64,000 bases of DNA from contig NZ_FOWZ01000001.1 in the NCBI RefSeq assembly GCF_900115585.1, forward strand, positions 1,066,476 to 1,130,475, read 5' to 3'. Under the pieces are notes generated by a model that made no database searches, was not told the DNA's origin, and saw nothing but the letters and a program-made list of their open reading frames with translations. This DNA is from Qipengyuania nanhaisediminis. GTDB taxonomy: Bacteria > Pseudomonadota > Alphaproteobacteria > Sphingomonadales > Sphingomonadaceae. The translations under genes and the position numbers were made by a program. Of the stretch, positions 8,927 through 17,357 are shown in pieces; the first letter of the stretch is position 1, and every line of letters starts with the position of its first letter.

Positions 8927-9888
8927 GGCTTTACCTCCGCACGGTCCTGGAGCGTTGCGGCTACGACCTCGCCCTGCTGCGGGTAGAGCGGCAGGTCCGT
9001 ACGGTTCGCGAAGAGGTGGAAAGCTGCAAAGAAGGCCGGAATCCCCATCACGAATGGCGAAATCAGGTGGACGTCCTCGATTTCCGGATAGCCGAGCCAC
9101 GTGTCGATGAGAGCCATGCCGGCATAAAGGCCGACGGGAATGGCGATCATGAAGCGCGAATTCATACCGGGTGCCGGATCGAGCGGCAGGCGCCGCTCCA
9201 CCAGTCGATAGAGGAAGAAGACCGTGAAGCTCGCGAGGAGCCAGCCGCGAAAGTTCTCAAGCGGCACGCCGAAATGCGGACCCGGATCCACCCAAACCCA
9301 AGCCGGGTGGCCCACCTCTCCGGGCTGCAGTTTCTTGGTCAGGCAATCCAGGCTGTGGTCGGGGCAGGGGTGGTAACTCATGACCGGGTCCATGGTCAGG
9401 TCCCATGCGGTCATGACCATTGCGCTGAGCAGGCTCAGCCAGATGATCGGGACGATCGCAGTGCGGCGCGAGACCGGCCCTCCCTCTGCAATCAGGTTGG
9501 TGATGATGTAGCTGGGGTAGAACATCATGTACCAGGCAAGTGGGATCAGCAGCGGTATGCGGTCGAAGAGTTTCCAGCCCAGGACGTGGGTGTAGAAATA
9601 GGGGCCGAAAATCATTCCCGTGCTCTCGCCGACGAACTCGAAGGCGAACGATATGAAGACGGCCATCAGGAACAGGGTGAGCGCGCGCTTCCAGCCGAGC
9701 AGCATGAAGGAATGCCCGAGGCAGATCGCCGCAGCGGCCGGGACAAGAATGCCCCACGGTATGCGTTCCAGCGACATGTTGAACCCGCCGGTCCTGATGC
9801 CGACATAGAACAGCACGATCGTCAGAAGTGTCAGGATCAACCAAACGGCGGCCGGAATCCGGCCCAGCCTGCTGGTAATCGCCCCCAT
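8923..9888 (-). CDS. CruF-like carotenoid biosynthesis membrane protein
   Basis: A 321-residue polytopic membrane protein of the CruF/DUF422 family, whose characterised members hydrate carotenoid ends (1',2'-hydratase). About eight hydrophobic segments are visible. Family-like conserved text includes AFEFVGESTG, AWDLTMDPVM and WVDPGPHFGVPLENFRGW. The ATG at 9888 follows GGAGGG; an upstream in-frame start adds six residues without a better ribosome site. It is the first gene of a pair: its TGA overlaps the ATG of the FAD enzyme at 8926, so the two are surely co-translated. An insert rich in Cys and His (HPCPDHSLDCL) before the WVDPG motif is a local peculiarity. Confidence 0.82.
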   Translation of the reverse strand: MGAITSRLGRIPAAVWLILTLLTIVLFYVGIRTGGFNMSLERIPWGILVPAAAAICLGHSFMLLGWKRALTLFLMAVFISFAFEFVGESTGMIFGPYFYTHVLGWKLFDRIPLLIPLAWYMMFYPSYIITNLIAEGGPVSRRTAIVPIIWLSLLSAMVMTAWDLTMDPVMSYHPCPDHSLDCLTKKLQPGEVGHPAWVWVDPGPHFGVPLENFRGWLLASFTVFFLYRLVERRLPLDPAPGMNSRFMIAIPVGLYAGMALIDTWLGYPEIEDVHLISPFVMGIPAFFAAFHLFANRTDLPLYPQQGEVVAATLQDRAEVKP

Positions 9889-10025
9889 ATTATTCCCTCC
9901 GCACAAGTGGGCGTTACCGCCTCTGTCTCATGCGACCACGGGCGGCATCGTAGGATGACGCTACGGAATTGCAAGCTGCTCGCCTCAGGGGAGAGGTGAG
10001 ACGGCAAGATCGCAGGATGGGGAAA

Positions 10026-10100
10026 TGGTGGGCGCGGCAAGGATTGAACTTGCGACCCCACCCGTGTGAAGGGTGTGCTCTACCACTGAGCTACGCGCCC
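10026..10100 (-). tRNA. tRNA-Val (CAC)
   Basis: A complete cloverleaf on the minus strand. The acceptor GGGCGCG pairs with CGCGCCC, the D arm reads GCTCAGTGGTAGAGC, the anticodon stem CACCC/GGGTG encloses TTCACAC with anticodon CAC, and the T arm is GCAAG-TTCAATC-CTTGC. The 3' CCA is encoded (10026-10028). Confidence 0.96.
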
Positions 10101-10186
10101 GTCGCAGGCGGTCGCGGCGCGTGCCGGACGCTGGACAGGGACGCGCCTTTACGCAGCGAATCGGGCCAATGCAAGGGCGCCGGGCG

Positions 10187-12064
10187 CTACTTTGCGAAGA
10201 GAGCCGCCAGCCTTTCGAAGAAGCCTTTGGCGTCGCCCTCCGCTCGCTGACCGCGGTCGGTAGCAGGGCAGGCAAGGCAATAGGCCTGCGCTCCGCGCGT
10301 GCCCAAGAGCCGTCCGGCATCCGAGATCACGCGGTTCAGGGCCTCTGTTTCCTTGCGCGCGAACAATGCAAAGACATCGCGTCCTTGCGCGTCCTCTTCG
10401 CCGACCAGCCATTGCCGCAGCAGGGTATCGGTCGTGCTGGGCGGGGTGCCCAGATAGGCCGCGTGCCATTCCCCGCCCGCCAATTCGGCTTGTCCGGCGA
10501 CCCAGGCGAGCGCTTCTTCCAGACCGCCATATTCATCGACCAGCTGGAGCTGGCGTGCGGTGCCGCCGTCCCACACGCGGCCCTGACCGACCTCGTCGGC
10601 CTGGTCCAGCGTCATGTTGCGGGCTTGCGAAACACGCGTCAGGAAGTCGCGATAGCCGTCCTCGATCGACGCCTGGAGGATGCGATCCACTTCCGGGGTG
10701 AGGCCCCCGACGAGGTCCGGCTGGCCCGACAGCGGGCCGGTGCGCACACCGTCGCTCGTCACGCCGATGCTCGCGGCCGCCTGTTCGAATGTGGGCAGGA
10801 CCGCGAAGATACCGATCGATCCGGTGATGGTATCGGGCTCTGCAAAAATCCGGTCTGCCGGCGTGGAAACCCAATAACCGCCACTTGCAGCGACGTTTGC
10901 CATGGAAACGGCGACAGGTACGCCGCGCGCCTTGTGCCGCAGGATGGCATCGCGGATAGCCTCGCTGGCGAGAACCGAACCGCCCGGAGAATCGACACGT
11001 ACGACGAGGCCGGCGAAGTCGCGATCGAGCGCCGCGTCGAGGAGATCGGCGATACGCGTGCCGCCCGCAGTACCGGGCCCCGCCTCGCCGTCGACGATTT
11101 CGCCGGCGATGGTCACGATGCCGATCGGCTTGCCGTCACTCGGCAGCGGATTGTCCTTCAACCAGGCGTCGTATTCGGTTGCGGGGAAGGCGTTGGGCAG
11201 CTTGCTCCACTTGTCTGTACCGACCAGTTCGACCACGCGCGCGTTGAAGGCATCGCGATTACCGAGCTTGTCGACCAGACCCGCGTCGAGCGAAGCCTGT
11301 GCCAGATCGCCTTGGGCGGCCTCGACCCATTCGGCGGGCGATTGCGTAATCAGATCGAGGTCGACAGCCGGCCGCGCCTTTTTCACGTTCGCCTGCCATT
11401 CCTCCCACAGCGCTCCGTAAAGCGCGCGGGCGTTCTCACGCGCAGGCTCGGACATGCCGGTTTGCGTGTAAGGTTCGACCGCGCTCTTGTATGTGCCGAC
11501 GCGGTAGACGCGCGCATTGACGTTGAGGCGATCGATCAGGCCCTTGTAATAGAGCCGGTGCCCGCCCGGCCCGGCCACCACTGCGCCGCCCAGCGGGTTC
11601 ATCCAGACCTCGCTTGCGTGCGCGGCCAGGAAGACGCCGTCGTCTGCATAGGCGGTGGCATAGGTCAGCACGGGTTTGTTAGCCGCCCGCACGCGGTCCA
11701 TGGCCTCGCCAATGTCCTGAAGATGCACCTGGCCGGCACCGAGAAACCTTTCGAGGTCGAGCACGACCGCATCGATACGCTCGTCACCGGCAGCTGCATC
11801 AAGGGCGCGTACGATATCGCGCGCCTGGTATTCGCCGACCGGTGCCTGCGATGACAGCAGGGCCTGCAGCGGGTCGATCCGGCTGCGCTCTTCCACCACG
11901 ACCCCGTCGATTTCCAGCAGCAGCGCACCTTCGCGCACCTGGGCGGGGCTGGGCCGGGTGGTGAGGATCACGAACAGCATGCCGAAGAACAGCAACATGA
12001 ACAGCAGGACAAGGCCGTCCTTCACGCCAACCAGAAGCCGCCAAACCTTGCCCGCAAATCGCAT
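10187..12064 (-). CDS. sppA: Signal peptide peptidase SppA, long form
   Basis: A 625-residue membrane-anchored serine protease of the 67-kDa SppA type, which degrades cleaved signal peptides. One N-terminal transmembrane helix (about 13-35) is followed by two tandem S49 domains. The catalytic lysine is K193 in GTYKSAVEP and the serine is S394 in VAASGGYW, the same arrangement as the Ser/Lys dyad of the E. coli enzyme. The oligomer-forming SPGG motif (VDSPGGSV) is present. The ATG at 12064 has only a modest ribosome site (GGGGTAAG). It is divergent from pyrB and stands alone. Length and motifs fit the family well. Confidence 0.94.
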   Translation of the reverse strand: MRFAGKVWRLLVGVKDGLVLLFMLLFFGMLFVILTTRPSPAQVREGALLLEIDGVVVEERSRIDPLQALLSSQAPVGEYQARDIVRALDAAAGDERIDAVVLDLERFLGAGQVHLQDIGEAMDRVRAANKPVLTYATAYADDGVFLAAHASEVWMNPLGGAVVAGPGGHRLYYKGLIDRLNVNARVYRVGTYKSAVEPYTQTGMSEPARENARALYGALWEEWQANVKKARPAVDLDLITQSPAEWVEAAQGDLAQASLDAGLVDKLGNRDAFNARVVELVGTDKWSKLPNAFPATEYDAWLKDNPLPSDGKPIGIVTIAGEIVDGEAGPGTAGGTRIADLLDAALDRDFAGLVVRVDSPGGSVLASEAIRDAILRHKARGVPVAVSMANVAASGGYWVSTPADRIFAEPDTITGSIGIFAVLPTFEQAAASIGVTSDGVRTGPLSGQPDLVGGLTPEVDRILQASIEDGYRDFLTRVSQARNMTLDQADEVGQGRVWDGGTARQLQLVDEYGGLEEALAWVAGQAELAGGEWHAAYLGTPPSTTDTLLRQWLVGEEDAQGRDVFALFARKETEALNRVISDAGRLLGTRGAQAYCLACPATDRGQRAEGDAKGFFERLAALFAK

Positions 12065-12175
12065 TTTAACTTACCCCGGAATACTCTTCGGCACCCGATC
12101 TAGGGAAGCTTGGCCGCCCATGCCAGCCGAATGTGCTTGAGGGTGCGATGGCTCTCGACTAAGGGCGTGGCTTTA

Positions 12176-13201
12176 ATGACAGCTTCGCAAACACAGTCCC
12201 ACGCATCCCGCTATCCGGCGGGAGCGCAGGCCTTCCCGCATCGCGACCTGCTCGGCATCGGCCAGCTGGAGCGCCACGAAATCCTGTTCCTGCTCGACGA
12301 GGCGGAACAGTGGGTCGATCTCAACCGGCAGCGCCAGAAGCACAGCGACAGCCTGTCCGGACTGACGATCATCAATGCTTTCTTCGAGAACTCGACGCGG
12401 ACGCTCCTGAGTTTCGAGATCGCCGGGAAGCGGCTGGGCGCCGACGTCGTCAACATGCACGCCGCGCAGTCCAGCGTGAAGAAGGGCGAGACGCTGATCG
12501 ATACCGCGATCACCCTCAACGCCATGCGCGCCGATGCCATCGTCATCCGGCACGGATCGAGCGGGGCGACGGGCCTTATCGCGGACAAGGTCGACTGCCC
12601 GGTCCTCAATGCGGGTGATGGCCAGCACGAACACCCGACCCAGGCCCTGCTGGACGCGCTGGCCCTGCGCCATGCGCTGCGGGAGAGAGGGCAGTCCGCC
12701 GACGATTTCACCGGCCTCACCATTACTATCTGCGGCGATATCCTGCACAGCCGGGTCGCGCGATCGAACCTCCTGTGCCTGCAGGCACTGGGCGCAACCG
12801 TACGTCTGTGCGCGCCGCCTGCGCTGATGCCTTCCGGTATCGAGGCGATGGGCGCGCAGGTCTTCCACGATTTCGACGCGGCGCTCGACGGGTCCGACGT
12901 GGTCATGATGCTGCGTCTCCAGACAGAGCGCATGAGCGGACAGTTCATTCCCTCTGCGCGGGAGTACCACTACCTTTACGGCCTGACTGCCGCCCGCCTT
13001 GCCAGGGCCGGGGAAGATGCGCTGGTCATGCATCCCGGGCCGATGAACCGCGGCGTCGAAATCGACAGCGACGTTGCCGACATGATCGACCGTTCGATCA
13101 TAACCCGGCAGGTCGAGATGGGCGTGGCCATTCGCATGGCCTGCCTCGACGTCCTGACGCGCCGCGCCCGCGGGGTCGAAGGATGGGGAGAGGTCGCATG
13201 A
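12176..13201 (+). CDS. pyrB: Aspartate carbamoyltransferase catalytic chain
   Basis: A 341-residue enzyme for the committed step of pyrimidine synthesis: carbamoyl phosphate plus aspartate to carbamoyl aspartate. The carbamoyl-phosphate loop STRT is at residues 73-76 within [24 protein letters not shown] and the substrate-loop motif MHPGPMNRG are all present. The N-terminus carries about 20 extra residues, as in class A Pseudomonas-type ATCases. The stop overlaps the next gene by ATGA, and that gene is a dihydroorotase lacking catalytic residues. This arrangement matches the PyrB/PyrC' dodecamer of Pseudomonas. The ATG at 12176 gives the natural family N-terminus. Confidence 0.96.
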   Translation: MTASQTQSHASRYPAGAQAFPHRDLLGIGQLERHEILFLLDEAEQWVDLNRQRQKHSDSLSGLTIINAFFENSTRTLLSFEIAGKRLGADVVNMHAAQSSVKKGETLIDTAITLNAMRADAIVIRHGSSGATGLIADKVDCPVLNAGDGQHEHPTQALLDALALRHALRERGQSADDFTGLTITICGDILHSRVARSNLLCLQALGATVRLCAPPALMPSGIEAMGAQVFHDFDAALDGSDVVMMLRLQTERMSGQFIPSAREYHYLYGLTAARLARAGEDALVMHPGPMNRGVEIDSDVADMIDRSIITRQVEMGVAIRMACLDVLTRRARGVEGWGEVA

Positions 13202-14430
13202 AGCAGACGCGCGCCCTGACAATTACCGGCGGCAAGCTGGTTGCTCCCGGTGGAATTCGGGATGGCAACTTGCGCATCGCGGAAGGCCGTATCGCTGCAT
13301 GCGGCGATGCCCAGCCGCAGGACGGGGACGAGATCGTCGACGCTGGTGGCAAGCTGGTCGCGCCGGGGCTGGTCGACCTTGGCGTATTCGCCGTGGACAA
13401 GCCTGCATTCCACTTTGGCGGTATCACGCGTGCAGCGCTGATGCCTGACCAGTCTCCGGCGCTCGATCTGCCGAGCCGTGTTTCCTATATCGCGAAGAGC
13501 GGGAAGCCCGACCTTTGGGTTCACCCGCTGGCGGCTGCGACCCGCGGCCTTGCGGGAAGTGAAATTGCCGAAATCGCCCTGATGCGCGAGGCAGGGGCAC
13601 TCGGCGTTGCGACCGGACGCGGCTGGATCGCCGATTCCGGTGTGATGCTCCGTCTGCTCCAATATGCAGCCATGCTCGACATGCCGGTGATCGCCCATGC
13701 AGAAGACGCGGCGCTGGTGGGTCCGGCAGTCGCCACGGCTGGCGAATATGCGACGCGGCGCGGACTGCCCAGCGCGCCGGCCGAAGCCGAAGCCATCGCC
13801 ATCGCGCGCGACTTGGCCCTCGCGGAAATGGCCGGTGCGCGTATTCATTTCAGGCAAGTGACGACACGGGCCGGACTTGAACTGGTGCGCCGGGCGAAGG
13901 CAGGCGGCCCGCGGGTCACGGCAGGCGTGACGCCCGCACATTTCATGCTGTCCGATCTGGCGACGGTCGATTTCCGCACGTTTGCACGCCTGTCTCCTCC
14001 CTTGCGCAGCGAAGACGACCGCCAGGCGGTCCGCGAAGCGATCGCGGACGGGACGATCGACGTGATTTCCAGCGGCCACGATCCCCGCGGTCCGGAAGAC
14101 AAACGCCAGCCTTTCGCCGATGCCGAACCCGGAATGGCCGGGGCGGAAACCCTGCTCGCGATGGCGCTCTCCCTCGCGACCGATGGAATTGTCAATGTGG
14201 CGCGTGTCTTCGACTTGGTGGCGGGCAATCCGGCGTCGATCCTCGGTGTGGCGGCAGGATCGCTGGAAGTCGGCCTGGAAGGGGACATGGCGTTGATCGA
14301 TGCGGACAAGCCCTGGATCGTCCAGAGCGCGCGCATGGCGGCGACCGCGGGCAATACGCCTTTCGACGGGCAGCCTACGCAAGGCCGCGTGCTTCGCCTG
14401 TGGAAGGGCGGCGTGGAGATCGAGCTCTAA
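13198..14430 (+). CDS. pyrC': Dihydroorotase-like PyrC' subunit, probably catalytically inactive
   Basis: A 410-residue amidohydrolase-fold protein overlapping pyrB by ATGA. Active dihydroorotases have the zinc motif D-x-H-x-H right after PGLVD. Here PGLVD (D60) is followed by LGVFAVDK, so both first-strand histidines are missing. Later features partly remain, such as VIAHAED and SSGHDPRG. In Pseudomonas and relatives such a pyrC' protein has no enzyme activity but is needed to assemble the class A ATCase dodecamer, and a true pyrC lies elsewhere. The same role is inferred here. The gene ends just before a strong terminator. Confidence 0.88.
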   Translation: MKQTRALTITGGKLVAPGGIRDGNLRIAEGRIAACGDAQPQDGDEIVDAGGKLVAPGLVDLGVFAVDKPAFHFGGITRAALMPDQSPALDLPSRVSYIAKSGKPDLWVHPLAAATRGLAGSEIAEIALMREAGALGVATGRGWIADSGVMLRLLQYAAMLDMPVIAHAEDAALVGPAVATAGEYATRRGLPSAPAEAEAIAIARDLALAEMAGARIHFRQVTTRAGLELVRRAKAGGPRVTAGVTPAHFMLSDLATVDFRTFARLSPPLRSEDDRQAVREAIADGTIDVISSGHDPRGPEDKRQPFADAEPGMAGAETLLAMALSLATDGIVNVARVFDLVAGNPASILGVAAGSLEVGLEGDMALIDADKPWIVQSARMAATAGNTPFDGQPTQGRVLRLWKGGVEIEL

Positions 14431-14440
14431 CAAAAAGAAA

Positions 14441-14471
14441 CCCCCGCCGGATCGCTCAGGCGGGGGTCATT
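14441..14471. terminator. Bidirectional terminator between pyrC' and the SPOR lipoprotein gene
   Basis: CCCCCGCC (14441-14448) pairs with GGCGGGGG (14459-14466) around a ten-base loop. A T-rich tail follows on the + strand, and an A run precedes it, giving T-rich text on the minus strand. It serves the two convergent genes. Confidence 0.85.
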
Positions 14472-14493
14472 TCTTGGCTTATGGCTGCGCGTC

Positions 14494-15822
14494 TTAGCGC
14501 GCTGCGACCCTTATTGCCGCATCGCCCAGGTGACCCGGGAGCGGATTTGCGGAGGCATAGGCGATGCAACCGCCGCCTTTGCCCTTGACGGTGGAGCACA
14601 TGCTCTGTGCCGAATTCTTGGCGAAGCCTGCTGCCGCGACGCGGTAGTAGATCTTGCCGTTCACGCGGGCCTTGGTGATGACTTTCTTCGCATCGGCAAG
14701 CTCGGGATACTTTTCCTGGAACTTGCGCCAGCCGTCCTGAGCATCCGACATCGAGAAATACGAGCCGAGCTGGATATTGTAGTCGCCCTTGGCGAGCGCG
14801 ATGCTCGGGGCGGCCTTGGGTGCAGGCTTTGCAGCCTGGCGGGATGCCGGGGCGGCAGGCTGTGCTTCGGCCTTCGGAGCCGCAGCTACAGCAACCGGAG
14901 TGGGCTGAACCATTTCTTCGGCGACAAACTTCTTGCGCGGAGCGGCCTGAAGGCCGGCATCGGCAAGCTGCGCATCACCGAAGTCCTGTGCCTGCGGTGC
15001 CGCGTCGACGGCAGGCAGTTCGCCGGCAAAGGCGAAGCTGGGTGCGGGTTCTTCGACCACGACCTCTTCTTCGACCGTTTCGGCAGCCAGCATCGGAACG
15101 CTGGGATTGTTCGACAGGGCGAGCATTGCAGGCTGGCCGGAGTCGGCGGCGAAATCGACGCCCATCAGGCGCGCCACACGAACGCGGGTCATTTGCGGGC
15201 TGGCCAGGGCTCCCCATTCGGCCATTCGATCGCCAACCTCGTTGGCCGGCACGTCTTCCATCGCCATCAGGCGCGCTGCACGCCACTGGCCGGAAAGGGC
15301 ATAGACATAGGCTAGGTTCTGGCGAGTCTTGGTGGTGTTCTGGCCGCCGCGGATGGCGTTGCTCAGCACATGGACACCGCGTTCAGGCTGGCCTGCAAGC
15401 GCGATTGCGAGACCGAAATCAGCCGGGTCGAGCGAGGCTTCCCAGCGCTCGAGCGTTTCGATCGCACCGAGCTGGTCGCCTGCGCCGATCTGCGCAAGGG
15501 CAAGGCTCACGACGGTGCGCGGACCCGTGTCGCCGAGGGCGACGGCATCGGAGAAGGTCTGCGATGCAGACTGGAACCGTCCTGCTTCGAGATAAGCATT
15601 GGCCAGCAGCGTCCGGCTGTGCGCATCGCGGGGCGATGCCAGCACGGCAGCTTCTGCGTGCTTCACGGCCTTGTCGGCCTTGCCCTTCTGCAGCGCGACT
15701 TCGGCCTTGGCGGCCGAGTGCGAAGCGGTGGGCGCGACCTTGCCGGAGCAGCCGGCGAGGCCCGTGGTTGCCAGGGCCGTGGTAACGGCCAGACGGACGA
15801 AGAGTTGGTTCTTGGTCTGCAT
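14494..15822 (-). CDS. TPR lipoprotein with C-terminal SPOR domain
   Basis: A 442-residue envelope protein. The N-terminal signal ends in a lipobox, TGLAGC, so C25 is the probable lipidated cysteine. Residues about 35-200 form TPR-like repeats (for example DAHSRTLLANAYLEAGRF). A long Ala/Pro/Glu-rich linker follows, and the last ~80 residues form a SPOR domain starting near GDYNIQLGSYFSMSDA. SPOR domains bind denuded peptidoglycan at division sites. It lies downstream of the ParA-like gene and its small partner on the same strand, likely one operon, which hints at a role in cell-envelope or division positioning. The exact function is unknown. Confidence 0.85.
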   Translation of the reverse strand: MQTKNQLFVRLAVTTALATTGLAGCSGKVAPTASHSAAKAEVALQKGKADKAVKHAEAAVLASPRDAHSRTLLANAYLEAGRFQSASQTFSDAVALGDTGPRTVVSLALAQIGAGDQLGAIETLERWEASLDPADFGLAIALAGQPERGVHVLSNAIRGGQNTTKTRQNLAYVYALSGQWRAARLMAMEDVPANEVGDRMAEWGALASPQMTRVRVARLMGVDFAADSGQPAMLALSNNPSVPMLAAETVEEEVVVEEPAPSFAFAGELPAVDAAPQAQDFGDAQLADAGLQAAPRKKFVAEEMVQPTPVAVAAAPKAEAQPAAPASRQAAKPAPKAAPSIALAKGDYNIQLGSYFSMSDAQDGWRKFQEKYPELADAKKVITKARVNGKIYYRVAAAGFAKNSAQSMCSTVKGKGGGCIAYASANPLPGHLGDAAIRVAAR

Positions 15823-15864
15823 TAGTGCTTACCCCCTAAAGGCGATCCCACGTCCTTGGTTTGC

Positions 15865-16395
15865 TTACTTGCCGTCATGCTGCACCTGGGCAGCAAGAGC
15901 GGCGATTTCCGGCATTTCGGCCAAAAGGCCGTCGAGTGCGTCCGTCACCAGTTGCTGTGCGCTTGACCCGCGGACGGTGCAGGCGAGACGCAGCATGAGG
16001 TGGCGTTCCTGGTCGAGGCGCAGCGTGAAGGCTGCACGCTTGCCCTGGCGCAGCGCAGACTTGCGCTGGACGGGCTGTTTTTCTTCCGGCTTCTTCTCGA
16101 GCTGCGATGCAATGCGATCGAGCGAAGCGCGAACCTGATTGGGCTCGCCGCTCTCGTTGGCGGCTTTCGGCGCAATCGAGACCACATCGGCAGGCATTTT
16201 CACCAGCCCGGCCTCGGGTGCGGCGCTTTGCGCTTCGTCACCCATGTCGTTCCAGCCCAAATCTTCCAGGTTTGCTGCCGCTGCAGCGCCGTCGACCGGG
16301 CCGATGGCCGTCGACTGCGGGCGCATGGCAGGCTTGGCGCCGCCCTTGCGTGCGAGCAGGGTGGAAGAGAGCGATGCGAAATTGGCGTCAGACAT
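15865..16395 (-). CDS. Hypothetical protein between ParA and the SPOR lipoprotein
   Basis: A 176-residue protein not assigned to a known family. Residues 1-100 are low in order, rich in Ala, Pro and Glu. From about 105 on a basic stretch (KSALRQGKRAAFTLRLDQERH) precedes helices that resemble a ribbon-helix-helix unit: a short strand, then LMLRLACTVRG and SAQQLVTDALDGLLAEM. It sits 30 bp downstream of the ParA gene, where ParB-like or cargo-adaptor partners are often encoded. A partner role for the ATPase is therefore proposed. DNA binding is inference from the pattern, not shown. Confidence 0.72.
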   Translation of the reverse strand: MSDANFASLSSTLLARKGGAKPAMRPQSTAIGPVDGAAAAANLEDLGWNDMGDEAQSAAPEAGLVKMPADVVSIAPKAANESGEPNQVRASLDRIASQLEKKPEEKQPVQRKSALRQGKRAAFTLRLDQERHLMLRLACTVRGSSAQQLVTDALDGLLAEMPEIAALAAQVQHDGK

Positions 16396-16425
16396 CCGGC
16401 TAGCCCCGCCTTTCCTTGTTTGCTC

Positions 16426-17142
16426 TTACTGGGCGACCCGACGGCCGAAGCCACCGGCGGGACGATAGACACCGGGCTGTGCCGCCTGAGTATTGGGCGC
16501 GGCGAAGACGGTGCGGCGGAAATTCTTTTCGAGTCGATCGGCAATGTATTTCCACAGGGCGGTGACCTCGGCAGCCGAACGGCTTTCGGGATCGACTTCC
16601 ATCACGGTGCGGCCATCGATCATCGAGGCGGCGAAATCCGTGCGGTGGTGAAGCGTGATCGGAGCGACGGTGCCGTGCTGCGAGAGCGCGACGGCGGCTT
16701 CCGAAGTGATCTTGGCTTTCGGCGTTGCCGCGTTGACCACGAAGATCAGTGGCTTTCCGGCGCGTTCGCAAAGATCGACCGTGGCGCCGACAGCGCGCAG
16801 GTCGTGCGGGCTGGGGCGGGTCGGAACGACAATCAGTTCGGCCACCGAAATCACCGACTGGATAGCCATGGTGATCGCCGGGGGCGTATCGAGAACTGCA
16901 AGCTTGAAACCCTGCTGGCGAAGAACTGCCAGGTCGTTGGCGAGCCGTGCGACGGTGGTCTGGGCGAAAGCGGGAAGTTCCGCTTCACGCTCGTTCCACC
17001 AGTCGGCAAGCGAGCCTTGCGGGTCGATGTCGATCAGGACGACCGGGCCTGCGCCCGCTCGTTGCGCCTGAACGGCCAAATGTCCGGAGAGCGTGGTCTT
17101 GCCCGATCCGCCCTTCTGCGATGCCAATGCCAATACACGCAA
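16426..17142 (-). CDS. ParA/MinD-family ATPase
   Basis: A 238-residue deviant-Walker ATPase. The Walker A motif KGGSGKTT is at residues 9-16, with the signature lysine of the ParA/MinD group. IDIDPQGS, the switch region LDTPPAIT and VVPTRPSPHDLRA follow. Such proteins position cargo (chromosome regions, secretion or chemotaxis complexes, division factors) by ATP-driven gradients on DNA or membrane. The TTG at 17142 preceded by AGGGGG is chosen because it gives the usual MRVLALASQKGG start; a second TTG at 17184 would add 14 residues. No parS site or ParB is visible, so this is an orphan, non-plasmid ParA. Cargo unknown. Confidence 0.88.
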   Translation of the reverse strand: MRVLALASQKGGSGKTTLSGHLAVQAQRAGAGPVVLIDIDPQGSLADWWNEREAELPAFAQTTVARLANDLAVLRQQGFKLAVLDTPPAITMAIQSVISVAELIVVPTRPSPHDLRAVGATVDLCERAGKPLIFVVNAATPKAKITSEAAVALSQHGTVAPITLHHRTDFAASMIDGRTVMEVDPESRSAAEVTALWKYIADRLEKNFRRTVFAAPNTQAAQPGVYRPAGGFGRRVAQ

Positions 17143-17224
17143 GGCTGGTCCCCCTGATTGCGCTTCTAACCAGTCGAGCCACAAGGTTGTGACCCTCTCG
17201 ATCGAAGGAAATCGCAGACTACCC

Positions 17225-17239
17225 CTAATTTAGGGTTAA
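17225..17239 (-). promoter_or_regulatory. CtrA-like half-site pair (TTAA-N7-TTAG)
   Basis: Reading the minus strand, TTAA-CCCTAAA-TTAG differs by one base from the alphaproteobacterial CtrA consensus TTAA-N7-TTAA. It lies in the 215-bp divergent gap between the ParA gene and the Sel1/SPOR gene and also contains a small CCCTAA-T-TTAGGG palindrome. Cell-cycle control would suit both neighbours but is speculative. Confidence 0.35.
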
Positions 17240-17357
17240 TTTTGCAGCACATTCATTTGCGAGGGCCGGGCCGGGCGAGGATTGGACTTTGTTAAGTTTG
17301 GCTTTCGTATAGGATCGCGCAAACCGGGATACGCAGCGGACAGGTCGAGGGGCAGCC

